The notes under the pieces were generated by a model. That model was not told the DNA's origin, ran no database searches, and saw only the letters and a list, made by a program, of their open reading frames with translations. The position numbers were made by a program, and so were the translations under genes. 43,572 nucleotides of DNA from a virus. Positions 37,261-43,572 of the stretch are shown here, piece by piece. The DNA lies in IMG/VR virus record IMGVR_UViG_3300009374_000008, positions 1-43,572 of that record. One strand, given 5' to 3'. The first letter of the stretch is position 1. Every line of letters starts with the position of its first letter.

Positions 37261-37605
37261 ATGGAACCTACGATCCTATCGATGCGCGAATCCCTCGGCG
37301 TCTCCCGATGGCGCCTGGCGTCCAGTCTCGGCATGTCCCCCGACCGGCTCGGACGAGCCGAGCGGGGAGAGCTGGAGCTCCGGGCGTCCGAGATCAGCCC
37401 CCTCGCCGCGGCGCTGGGCGTCGAGGTGGAGGAGCTGCTCACCGCGGTGTCGCGGGGGCCGACGGCGGCGACCAAGACCTGCCGGACGTGCGGCGAGGTC
37501 AAGCCGCTCGACGCGTTCTGCGTGGACGGCCGGGCGGAAGGGGGTCGCGGCGCCCAGTGCAAGACGTGCAAGAACAAGCGCGTGCGGGCGACCCGGGCGG
37601 GGTGA
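37261..37605 (+). CDS. XRE-type regulator with C-terminal zinc ribbon
   Basis: A 114-residue protein. Residues ~5-62 form an XRE helix-turn-helix (LGVSRWRLASSLGMSPDRLGRAERGELEL). Residues ~74-103 form a zinc ribbon with C74, C77, C100 and C103 (CRTCGEVKPLDAFCVDG...CKTCKNKR). The same ribbon type closes the clamp-like protein at 38316. The start ATG 37261 is fixed by the promoter. It probably controls the divergent region upstream, including its own promoter. The GTG of the next gene overlaps its stop. Confidence 0.78.
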   Translation: MEPTILSMRESLGVSRWRLASSLGMSPDRLGRAERGELELRASEISPLAAALGVEVEELLTAVSRGPTAATKTCRTCGEVKPLDAFCVDGRAEGGRGAQCKTCKNKRVRATRAG

Positions 37606-37834
37606 GTCCTGAATGGGTCGCCCGGTACCTCGTGCTCGCCGCGTCCAACCGGCTGATCAACGCCGACTGGATCCGCTGGTCGCCCTCGACGCCGCGATCC
37701 TCCTCCTCCGGGCGTCCGGCGGGGAAGACGACGAGGCCGGGGCGCCGCAGGGACTGGAATGGGAGACGGTGCGGTTGGCGGCCCGGATGGTGGAGCACTC
37801 GCGGGAGGCGGTATGCCCTACTACCTCGGCCTAG
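37602..37834 (+). pseudogene. Frameshifted small gene
   Basis: From GTG 37602 (GTGA overlap) the frame PEWVARYLVLAASNRLINAD reads well until about 37680. There the good codon use switches to the -1 frame, which reads LVALDAAILLLRASGGEDDEAG and GLEWETVRLAARMVEHSREA to TAG 37834. The sum is a helical protein of about 77 residues broken by a one- or two-base change. No slippery heptamer is seen at the switch, so a mutation or sequence error is likelier than programmed shifting. Function unknown. Confidence 0.55.
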
Positions 37835-38319
37835 ATCCGGGCCGTCCACGCAGCGGCACCTGCGGGGCGATGGCGTGCGTGGACGCGGCCGGCGAGCTCG
37901 TGAGCCACATGCGGCTGTCGGAGCCGCTGGGTCTGCTCTACCACTGGCTCCAGCGTTGGCCGGCGTGGGAAGTGGGCCTCGTCGTCCTGGAGAAGGTCGG
38001 CACGATGCCTCACGACGGTCGGGGCGGCGCCTTCACCTTCGGCCGCTCCGTCGGGCAGTTGGAGGGGATGCTCACCGCGGCCGGCCTCACGTGGGAGGGA
38101 TACCTGCCCACGCAGTGGCAGCCAGCGATGGGGGTGCCGGTAGGTCGCCGGGACGGCCGGACCGCCCACAAGAACCGCTTGAAGCTGCGGGCGCAGGGGC
38201 TGTTCCCCGGCGTCCGCATCACCCACCATATCGCAGATGCCCTGCTGCTCGCCCGTTTCGCGTGGGGGGTGGCGCGGGCACGGAGAGCCGGCGAGGGCCG
38301 GCGCAGGGAGGCGCTGTGA
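37813..38319 (+). CDS. RuvC-like Holliday junction resolvase
   Basis: A 168-residue RNase H-fold nuclease that would cut four-way junctions during replication or packaging. The acidic residues fall where RuvC has them: Asp8 in YYLGLDPG, Glu ~60 in VVLEKVG, and the C-terminal HIADALLLARFAW. KNRLKLRAQGLFPG precedes the last motif. It starts at ATG 37813 behind GGGAGG, inside the end of the previous gene, and overlaps the clamp-like gene by GTGA. The length is normal. Confidence 0.8.
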   Translation: MPYYLGLDPGRPRSGTCGAMACVDAAGELVSHMRLSEPLGLLYHWLQRWPAWEVGLVVLEKVGTMPHDGRGGAFTFGRSVGQLEGMLTAAGLTWEGYLPTQWQPAMGVPVGRRDGRTAHKNRLKLRAQGLFPGVRITHHIADALLLARFAWGVARARRAGEGRRREAL

Positions 38320-39092
38320 CTACCCGACACGATTTCGCCAGTCTGGACGTGGCCTGGGCATGCGGGAAGGACAATGACCGCCCGGAGCTCCACGGCGTCC
38401 AGGTCCATCCGGACGGAACGGTGGTCGCGACGACCGGCCACTACGCCGTGACGGTGGATCCGCGCAGCCAGTACGAGAACAAGCTGCCGCCGGCTGGCCC
38501 CGAGGTCTACCCGCAGCCCTTCATCGAGCAGGCGGCGAGGATGGCGAAGGCGGTCAACGGAGTCACGCTGGAGCAGCGGGACGATTGCATCGCCACCGAG
38601 GATCACGAGCAGACGGACATCGCCCTGAAGCCCGCCGTCTACCACCATCCGGTGGGCGACCGGCACAACTTCCCGGACGTGGCCAAGGCGGTGCGGTCCA
38701 TCGAGGAGGCGACCTTCGCGGTGCTGCTCAAGGCCGATCACCTGGCGAAGGCGATGGCTCACGCGAAGCGGGTAGGCACGGGGGCGAACGGCTACATCCG
38801 GCTCATCCTGTTCTCGCCGGGCGAGGCAGAACAGTACACGGACGGGATCGTGATCCAGGTACCGCTGGGGGATGGTCGCTACTCGACGATCTACCTGATG
38901 CCGGCCCGGGACGACGACCATACGTGGGAGCCGGTCATCCAGATGGGGCGGGCGCCCATGAGGACTTGCCAGGTCTGCGGGATGAGCGGCCCGGACGAGT
39001 GCTTCGTGAGAGATGCTTCGGCCCCTGACGGCTACCGGAACAAGTGCCGGGCGTGCCGGGCTGCGGAGAAGCGGGCGGCTCGGGTTAAGTAA
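38316..39092 (+). CDS. Sliding-clamp-like protein with zinc ribbon
   Basis: A 258-residue protein from GTG 38316. LHGVQVHPDGTVVATTGHYAVTVDP (~25-49) matches the DnaN beta-clamp repeat (LxGVxxxxDGxxxATDGHRL), and PDVAKAVRS... ATFAVLLKADHLAKAMAHAK... GIVIQVPLGDGRYSTIYLMP resembles a second clamp-like domain ending. It would encircle DNA and recruit polymerase, but is shorter than DnaN, like phage clamps. The end (residues ~218-247) is a zinc ribbon with CQVC and CRAC, also seen in the regulator at 37261. The clamp call is by pattern only. Confidence 0.5.
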   Translation: MTTRHDFASLDVAWACGKDNDRPELHGVQVHPDGTVVATTGHYAVTVDPRSQYENKLPPAGPEVYPQPFIEQAARMAKAVNGVTLEQRDDCIATEDHEQTDIALKPAVYHHPVGDRHNFPDVAKAVRSIEEATFAVLLKADHLAKAMAHAKRVGTGANGYIRLILFSPGEAEQYTDGIVIQVPLGDGRYSTIYLMPARDDDHTWEPVIQMGRAPMRTCQVCGMSGPDECFVRDASAPDGYRNKCRACRAAEKRAARVK

Positions 39093-39535
39093 TGCGTCCC
39101 CTCGGCGACCTCCCCGGCGTCCTCCGGACCGTCCCGATCCCCGGTGGCCACAAGGTCGTCATCGGGATCAACCGGTCGCCGTTCGGGGGGATCGTCGAGG
39201 TCTTCGTCCACGAAGCGCCCCCGGGTCAGCGGGGCACCGTCAACGGCCTCGTCCGGTCGGTCAGCGGAGCGCTCCAGGAGGGCGTGCCGATCCGACGGGT
39301 CGTGCGGATGCTGCGGGGCCTCGCTGACGGGGAGGAAGTTCGGTGGGGGCCGGGGCCGGGCCAAGCGGTCAGGTCGTTGCCGGATGCGCTGGGCCGGGTC
39401 CTCGCTGAGGCAGCGGGCCAGGAAGTCCGGCGTCCTATGTGGCCCCCGCCGGGGCCTCGGTGCCGGTGCGGGCCGCCGCGCGCCCTCGGGCATTCGGGGC
39501 GATGCGCGTCGTTCGGAGGATGGAGGAGATCATGA
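39092..39535 (+). CDS. TSCPD-domain protein
   Basis: A 147-residue protein. HKVVIGINRSPFGGIVEVFVHEA (~20-42), then NGLVRSVSGALQEGVPIRRVVRMLRGL (~51-77) matches the TSCPD domain found at the C-terminus of B12-dependent ribonucleotide reductases (NrdJ) and in stand-alone form in phages. The C-terminal RCRCGPPRALGHSG adds a short Cys part. ATG 39092 overlaps the upstream TAA (TAATG). Possibly a partner or regulator of host reductase; enzyme activity of its own is not expected. Confidence 0.7.
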   Translation: MRPLGDLPGVLRTVPIPGGHKVVIGINRSPFGGIVEVFVHEAPPGQRGTVNGLVRSVSGALQEGVPIRRVVRMLRGLADGEEVRWGPGPGQAVRSLPDALGRVLAEAAGQEVRRPMWPPPGPRCRCGPPRALGHSGRCASFGGWRRS

Positions 39536-40548
39536 GCGAGTGGCGAATCGAGGTCGTGCGGATCGGCGAGGTGGAGCACCATCCCAACGCCGACCGTCTG
39601 GACACCACCCACGTGCACGGGGGCTACCCGTGCATCGTCCGGCGGGGGGAATTCGCCCCGAGAGATTTCGCCGTCTACATCCCCGTCGACACGCTCCTCC
39701 CAGCAGATGACCCGCGCTGGGACTGGCTGGCGAAGGGCCGGACGCCAGTGAGCAGCGACGGCCGGCTGTACCACCGGATCCGGGCGGTGAAGTTGCGGGG
39801 CGTCTTCTCCATGGGGCTGCTAGTACCGTGCCCCGGCGGCCATTCCGTGGGCGATGACCTGGCCGAGACGTTCGGGGCCCGCAAGTACGAGCCGCCCGAA
39901 CCGACGGTCATGGGCGGCGAGAACGAGAAGGATCCGGGATTCCTTCCGGTGTACGACGTCGAGGCCCTTCGGCGGCACCCGGACGTGCTTCGGGAAGGCG
40001 AGGACGTGGTCATCACCGAGAAGATCCACGGGGCGAATGGCCGCTGGGCCTGGCACCGAAACCGTCTGTGGGTGGCGTCCCACCGCTGCTTCAAGCGGGC
40101 ACCCGAGGACTCCGCCGAGGGAACGCCGCCAGTCATCTGGTGGCGGGTGGCGGTGGAGTACAGGCTGGCGAAGGTACTTGCCGAGCATCCGGGACTCGCG
40201 ATCTACGGCGAGGTCTTCGGCCGGGTCCAGGATCTCCGGTGCGGTGGCGGGCTGCAGCTCGCCGTGTTCGACATGCTGGACATCACGTCCCGCCGCTGGC
40301 TGGACTTCAACGAAGCGCAGGAGATGGTGGCGGCGCTAGGGCTCCCCTGGGTGCCCGTCCTCTACCGCGGCCCGTGGAGTCCGGACCTCGTCTCCCACGC
40401 CGAAGGCCAGTCCACGCGAGGCGTCCATGTCCGGGAGGGGATCGTGATCCGGCCGACGGTCGAGCGATGGGATGACGGGATCGGTCGAGTGCAGCTCAAG
40501 ATGCACGGAGAGGGCTACCTGACGCGCAAGAAGGGGAAGCGGCCATGA
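39532..40548 (+). CDS. RNA ligase, nucleotidyltransferase family (Rnl-like)
   Basis: A 338-residue ATP-dependent ligase sealing RNA ends. All main motifs are visible: motif I EKIHGANG with Lys164, motif III-like IYGEVFG (~220), motif IV REGIVIRP (~303) and motif V QLKMHG. Before the catalytic domain, residues ~5-105 resemble an OB-fold (EVEHHPNADRLDTTHVHG, AVKLRGVFSMGLLVP), as in the DraRnl-type ligases. Start ATG 39532 has GGAGGAG and an ATGA overlap. With two tRNA genes nearby, repair of cut tRNAs is plausible; no 5'-kinase is seen here. Confidence 0.85.
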   Translation: MSEWRIEVVRIGEVEHHPNADRLDTTHVHGGYPCIVRRGEFAPRDFAVYIPVDTLLPADDPRWDWLAKGRTPVSSDGRLYHRIRAVKLRGVFSMGLLVPCPGGHSVGDDLAETFGARKYEPPEPTVMGGENEKDPGFLPVYDVEALRRHPDVLREGEDVVITEKIHGANGRWAWHRNRLWVASHRCFKRAPEDSAEGTPPVIWWRVAVEYRLAKVLAEHPGLAIYGEVFGRVQDLRCGGGLQLAVFDMLDITSRRWLDFNEAQEMVAALGLPWVPVLYRGPWSPDLVSHAEGQSTRGVHVREGIVIRPTVERWDDGIGRVQLKMHGEGYLTRKKGKRP

Positions 40549-40775
40549 CCTACACCCCCGGCCGCATCGCCGCCCTACGCGACGACTACGCCGCGGTCGA
40601 GAGCGGGAGCGCCGTCCAACTCCTCGCCGCCCTGGACGAGATCGAGCGGCTCCAGGGGATCGTGGGAGACATGGCCCGCCGGGGGCACGTGATGCCGACG
40701 GGGGAGCCCATCTGCGACCACTGCGGGCAGCCTACCCCGACCGTCGGATGTCCGGGGTGCGGGGAAGGGGCGTAG
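40545..40775 (+). CDS. Small zinc-ribbon protein
   Basis: A 76-residue protein; the ATG overlaps the ligase stop. A helical start (PGRIAALRDDYAAVESGSAVQLLAALDEIERL) is followed by CDHCG...CPGCG (~57-73), a rubredoxin-like zinc knuckle. It may be an adaptor or RNA-binding accessory. The next gene starts directly after its stop. Confidence 0.6.
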   Translation: MTYTPGRIAALRDDYAAVESGSAVQLLAALDEIERLQGIVGDMARRGHVMPTGEPICDHCGQPTPTVGCPGCGEGA

Positions 40776-40979
40776 ATGTCCTGGGGCATCGTGCACGAGA
40801 CCTGGCGGGGCTACATGCCCGCGGCCCGGATACGGGGCGACGCCGAGGACTACGCCGAGCCGACGCCCCAGCCCGAGCAGCGGTGGTGTCCGTCGTGTGA
40901 GCGGTGGTGGTGGTCCGACGAACGCGGGGCGCCCGCCGCCGACGGGGAGGAATGCGGATGGTGCAGGAGGGGGAGATGA
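40776..40979 (+). CDS. Small zinc-ribbon protein
   Basis: A 67-residue protein from ATG 40776 directly after the previous stop. CPSC (~38-41) and CGWC (~60-63) form a zinc knuckle around WWWSDERG. The N-terminal half is aromatic (SWGIVHETWRGYMPAARIRG). The gene ends in an ATGA overlap with the transglycosylase-like gene, so it may act in that pathway. Not recognised. Confidence 0.6.
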   Translation: MSWGIVHETWRGYMPAARIRGDAEDYAEPTPQPEQRWCPSCERWWWSDERGAPAADGEECGWCRRGR

Positions 40980-41584
40980 TCCCTTACGCATCCCGCACAG
41001 GCACCCGTCGGAACCTGGAGGCCCTGCGCTTGGCCGGGTGGAGGATGCTCCTCGCCCCCGCGGCTCCGTGGCTTCCCGACGGCTTCCAGTACGCCCTCGA
41101 CAACGGCGCCTGGACTGCCTACAGCCAGGAACGGCCATGGGATGAGGGTGCCTTCAGGGCGCTCGTGGCTAAGTACGGCGAAGACGCTGACTGGATCGTC
41201 GCCCCGGATATCGTTGGAGATGGCTTGAAGTCCCTGGACCTCTCGCTGACCTACTTCGATTGGCTCCACGCCCAGACTTGCCTCGTCCTCCTCGCCGTGC
41301 AGGATGGCATGATTTTCGCCGATGTGGAGTCGGTGCTGGGTCCCCGCACGGGCGTCTTTATCGGCGGTTCCACCGAATGGAAGGAACAGGCCATCCCTGT
41401 CTGGGGCCCGTGGTGCGCTGAGCGGGGCGTCTGGTGCCACGTCGGCCGGGTCAACGCTCGCCGTCGGATTCGTTCCTGCGCCCTGGCCCGGTGTACGAGT
41501 TTTGACGGGAGTTCCGGTTCCCGGTTTTCGGTGAACGTTCCGTGGATGGACGAAGAACGCCGGCAAGGAGTGCTGCTATGGTGA
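40976..41584 (+). CDS. DpdA-like DNA guanine transglycosylase
   Basis: A 202-residue enzyme of the tRNA-guanine transglycosylase relatives used by phages to swap guanine in DNA for a 7-deazaguanine. Marks: YALDNGAWTAY (~39-49), WIVAPDIVGD (~73-82), FIGGSTEWKEQ (~128-138), HVGRVNARRRI (~155-165) and TSFDGSSGSRF (~174-184). These match my memory of the short DpdA2-type family. Likely catalytic acids are Asp42, Asp78 and Asp177. The next gene is queD, which strengthens the call. The start ATG 40976 has GGAGGGGGAG and overlaps the upstream stop. Substrate base not determined. Confidence 0.75.
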   Translation: MIPYASRTGTRRNLEALRLAGWRMLLAPAAPWLPDGFQYALDNGAWTAYSQERPWDEGAFRALVAKYGEDADWIVAPDIVGDGLKSLDLSLTYFDWLHAQTCLVLLAVQDGMIFADVESVLGPRTGVFIGGSTEWKEQAIPVWGPWCAERGVWCHVGRVNARRRIRSCALARCTSFDGSSGSRFSVNVPWMDEERRQGVLLW

Positions 41585-42006
41585 CCACTGTCACGATTCG
41601 CCTGACATGGAACGCCGCCCACCGTCTCGCCACCCATGATCACTGCAAACGTCTCCACGGCCATCGCTACGTGGCTGAGATCGAAGTCGCCGGCCCCATC
41701 GGAGACGACGGCATGATCATTGACTTCGCCATCCTCAAGACGTACGTGGGCGGCTGGATCGGCACCCACTGGGACCACGGCGTCATCCTCGCCGAAGACG
41801 ACCACGACGCCATCCAAGCGCTGTCCGCCATGCCCGGGCACCGCTCCACGACGCCAGCCCCCCCGACGGCCGAGACCTTGGCAGGGGTGCTCTTCAAGAA
41901 GGCGAACAAGCAACTTCACGCTCGGGGCGTTGAGGTCATCCGAGTCCGGGTCTACGAAACGCCGGATTGCTGGGCGGAAGTGATGAGCAGGAGGGGGAAT
42001 CGGTGA
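41578..42006 (+). CDS. queD: 6-carboxy-tetrahydropterin synthase (QueD)
   Basis: A 142-residue enzyme turning dihydroneopterin triphosphate into 6-carboxy-tetrahydropterin, the second step toward preQ0. Zinc ligands His15 (NAAHRL), His27 and His29 (LHGHRY), catalytic Cys23 (DHCKRLHGH), Asp-His 66-67 (THWDHG) and the Glu of YETPDCW are all in place, as in bacterial QueD. GMIIDFAILK and PTAETLA complete the family pattern. ATG 41578 has CAAGGAG and overlaps the previous gene by seven bases; a GTGA overlap follows. FolE, QueE and QueC are not seen here. Confidence 0.88.
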   Translation: MVTTVTIRLTWNAAHRLATHDHCKRLHGHRYVAEIEVAGPIGDDGMIIDFAILKTYVGGWIGTHWDHGVILAEDDHDAIQALSAMPGHRSTTPAPPTAETLAGVLFKKANKQLHARGVEVIRVRVYETPDCWAEVMSRRGNR

Positions 42007-42830
42007 AGCAGCTCGCCCTGCCCGGCGCCGGGCTGACCCTCGACGAAGTGCTGCCTCGGTCGGTGGAGGCCATCCGCACCTTCGCCCCAAAGGACGGCCC
42101 CTACTACGGACTGTTCTCGGGCGGGAAGGACTCGGTCGCGCTGCGGGAGGTGGCCCGAATGGCGGGGATGGACGTGATTTGGCACTACAACGTCACCACT
42201 ATCGACCCGCCCGAACTGGTCCGCTTCATCAAGCAGCACCACCCCAACGTGTTGTGGGTGCGGTCGCCGCATGGTCCGTTCTTCCGGCGGGCGGCCGAGG
42301 TCAAGGGCTTACCCACGCGCGTCGCCCGCTGGTGCTGCGAGGAGTACAAGGAAGCCCGGTCACCCCGAGGGGCTCGTCTCCTGATGGGCATCCGGGCGGC
42401 TGAGTCGCCGCGTCGGGCGAAGACGTGGGGACTCGTCACACACCACGCCCGGACTCGTTCCCAGGCGATCAACCCCCTGATCCACTGGCCGGATGACGTT
42501 CTCTGGGAGTTCATCCGCGGCGCCGGGCTGCCCTACTCGGAACTATACGACGAGGGCTTCCGCCGTCTCGGGTGCGTGGGCTGCCCGATGGCCTACACGA
42601 AGATCCGAATCCGGGAATTCGAGCGCTGGCCGCGGTTCGAGCGCCGCTGGCGATGGGTGTTCGAGCGGGTCTGGAAGCGCAAGCACGGAACGATGCAGCG
42701 GGATGGGCGGCAGTGGTTCGGAGACCGGTACTTCTCCGGCTGGGAGGAGATGTGGTCCTGGTGGTTGCATGACGAACGTCTGCCCGGCCAGAAGGACGAG
42801 TGCCAGGGGACGCTGGAGATGTGGGCGTGA
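42003..42830 (+). CDS. PP-loop (PAPS/APS reductase-like) enzyme with Fe-S cysteines
   Basis: A 275-residue enzyme with the PP-loop SGGKDS (39-44), which binds ATP or an adenylate. Cys111-Cys112 (RWCCEEYK) and Cys191-x2-Cys194 (GCVGCPM) lie about 80 residues apart, the spacing of the 4Fe-4S site of APS reductases. The C-terminal catalytic ECGLH is missing; only DECQG is present. So it probably does another sulfur or base-activation reaction, like DndC or TtuA-type PP-loop proteins. Placed right after queD, it may act on the modified base. GTG 42003 has AGGAGGGGG and a GTGA overlap. Confidence 0.75.
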   Translation: MKQLALPGAGLTLDEVLPRSVEAIRTFAPKDGPYYGLFSGGKDSVALREVARMAGMDVIWHYNVTTIDPPELVRFIKQHHPNVLWVRSPHGPFFRRAAEVKGLPTRVARWCCEEYKEARSPRGARLLMGIRAAESPRRAKTWGLVTHHARTRSQAINPLIHWPDDVLWEFIRGAGLPYSELYDEGFRRLGCVGCPMAYTKIRIREFERWPRFERRWRWVFERVWKRKHGTMQRDGRQWFGDRYFSGWEEMWSWWLHDERLPGQKDECQGTLEMWA

Positions 42831-42916
42831 CCCTCCGCCCCTACCAGGCCGAGGCCGTCGCCTTGACGCGCAAGCCGTCCCGGGACAGCCTAGAGTGGCT
42901 GGCCCGGGACATAGGT
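42827..42916 (+). pseudogene. Stranded start of a helicase gene
   Basis: GTG 42827 overlaps the previous TGA (GTGA), the standard coupling of this operon, and reads VTLRPYQAEAVA, the Q-motif-like start of superfamily 2 helicases. After about 25 residues it loses resemblance to the family and runs into the 3' end of the opposing gene. A second LRPYQ start begins at 43458. So the original start seems cut off by the intervening gene. Confidence 0.55.
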
Positions 42917-43369
42917 CTAGTCGTCCTCCGACTTCAGGATCTCGTTGAACCGGGCCAGCAGCAGTGCGTTTCCGCGATCTGTCGCCTTCGTGCGGGCGCT
43001 CCCGTTGCTTGGGAGTGGATCCAGGGGGATGTTCCGGTTCTTCCGGTAGTCCGCCGCGAGCTGCCGGCAAGCCGGGAGGGTCTGCCCGGTGACCTCCATG
43101 ACGTCCTCGATGGCGCCCCCGGCCTTCACGACTCGCGCCCACGTCTCAATGAAGAGCAGCGGCGTGGTGCGCTTGGCCTGCGGGATCGCGGGATTGCTCG
43201 GCTGTCCGTTCAGTCGGAGGATGGCCTCCGGGGGGGCGTTGTTGAGGCCCCATGCCAAGAGCCGGCCATTGTAGTCCTTCCGCGTCATCTCTTCCTTCAC
43301 CGCCTTCTCGTGGAGGCGGGCGTGCTCCTCCGCCGTGACGTACGCTCGAGCCTCGATGGTGGGAATCAT
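42917..43369 (-). CDS. Ribbon-helix-helix-like protein opposing the operon
   Basis: A 150-residue protein on the minus strand. EARAYVTAEEHARLHEKAVKEEMTRKDYNGRLLAWGL (~6-42) resembles a ribbon-helix-helix: a strand, then two helices. The rest is helical and basic, ending DRGNALLLARFNEILKSEDD. ATG 43369 is chosen for GGAGGA five bases upstream; ATG 43384 adds five residues. It lies inside what looks like a helicase gene, so it is probably an inserted moron or regulator. Family not recognised. Confidence 0.65.
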   Translation of the reverse strand: MIPTIEARAYVTAEEHARLHEKAVKEEMTRKDYNGRLLAWGLNNAPPEAILRLNGQPSNPAIPQAKRTTPLLFIETWARVVKAGGAIEDVMEVTGQTLPACRQLAADYRKNRNIPLDPLPSNGSARTKATDRGNALLLARFNEILKSEDD

Positions 43370-43382
43370 AATGTCCTCCGAC

Positions 43383-43572
43383 ATGGCCAGTAGTGTGGCG
43401 CTACCCTACCCCAAAGCGAAGGGGGAGTCTAGCCCTTTTGCTGGCACGTCCCCGCTGGTGTTGCGCCCCTACCAACGGGAAGCTGCGGCCGCCGGCCGGG
43501 CGGGCTGGAAGGCGGGGGACCTGGCGGGGCTCTGCGTCCTCCCGACGGTCGCGGGCAAGACGGTCCTCGCCG
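43383..43572 (+). CDS. Superfamily 2 DEAD/DEAH-type helicase, N-terminal part
   Basis: The window ends inside this gene. From ATG 43383 (or GTG 43458) it reads to LRPYQREAAAAGRAG and CVLPTVAGKTVLA, the Q-motif-like start and Walker A (motif I) of UvrB/RecG/DEAH-type helicases. Walker A has VAGKT instead of the common GSGKT or GAGKT. The first 25 residues from ATG 43383 are unlike helicases, so GTG 43458 may be the native start. TACCCT at 43403-43408 could be a -10 for it. Confidence 0.7.
   Translation, partial: MASSVALPYPKAKGESSPFAGTSPLVLRPYQREAAAAGRAGWKAGDLAGLCVLPTVAGKTVLA

Noticed and set aside
42856-42889. A TTGACG promoter in the helicase remnant
   Set aside because: The nearest A+T-containing -10 (TAGAGT) is 22 bases away and the 17-base position holds CAGCCT, which is too weak. 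TTGACG also occurs by chance inside several genes.
1-43572. CRISPR array or insertion sequence
   Set aside because: No regularly spaced repeats of 25-40 bases and no transposase-like protein were found. The only tandem repeat is the 21-base one at 9962.

Overview
The window is a stretch of a very GC-rich double-stranded DNA phage genome (roughly two thirds G+C by eye) with a long, probably non-contractile tail. This rests on a large terminase with both active sites, a Mu-type portal, a Mu I-type protease with scaffold, an HK97-type capsid protein, a tail tube protein, a two-frame tail chaperone, a tape measure and a lysis cassette. No integrase was recognised. GTG starts are common, and most neighbouring genes overlap by one to four bases (ATGA, GTGA, TGATG, TAGTG), so translation is probably coupled along long operons. 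The host cannot be named. Lipoproteins, Sec signals with AxA-type cleavage sites and a spanin-like protein suggest a high-GC Gram-negative (diderm) bacterium; this is an inference.

Layout. (1) 1-6050, plus strand: small, often Cys-rich unknown proteins, a lipoprotein, the large terminase, a protein joining a nucleotide-hydrolase-like fold to a sigma-region-4-like helix-turn-helix, and a small excisionase-like protein. (2) 6176-29740, plus strand: portal-MuF fusion, protease/scaffold with an internal start, decoration protein, capsid, a large exported repeat protein, connectors, tube protein, chaperone pair with a GGGAAAC slip site, tape measure, tail-tip and fibre-like proteins, and the lysis genes. 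One minus-strand XRE-type regulator (20659-20988) interrupts this operon between two tail-tip genes. (3) 29737-36618, minus strand: recombination and replication genes (RecF/SMC-like ATPase, RecB/Cas4-like Fe-S nuclease, Gp3/RDF-like protein) among small unknowns, ending in the remains of a cytosine methyltransferase; two tRNAs (Trp and an initiator-like CAU tRNA) lie upstream. (4) 37019-37260: divergent control region with long palindromes, a direct repeat and a strong promoter. (5) 37261-43572, plus strand: regulator, RuvC-like resolvase, sliding-clamp-like protein, TSCPD protein, RNA ligase, and a DNA-base-modification cluster (DpdA-like transglycosylase, QueD, Fe-S PP-loop enzyme). A helicase start follows, apparently interrupted by an opposing gene and rebuilt downstream.

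How it fits together: the left part packages DNA and builds the virion, the lysis cassette closes that operon, the minus operon supplies recombination functions and translation aids, and the right operon processes, protects and probably chemically modifies the genome. The most promising signals for new biology are the deazaguanine-type cluster with its unusual Fe-S PP-loop partner, the initiator-like tRNA beside an RNA-repair gene, the exported repeat protein inside the capsid operon, and the leaderless promoters of the two regulators.
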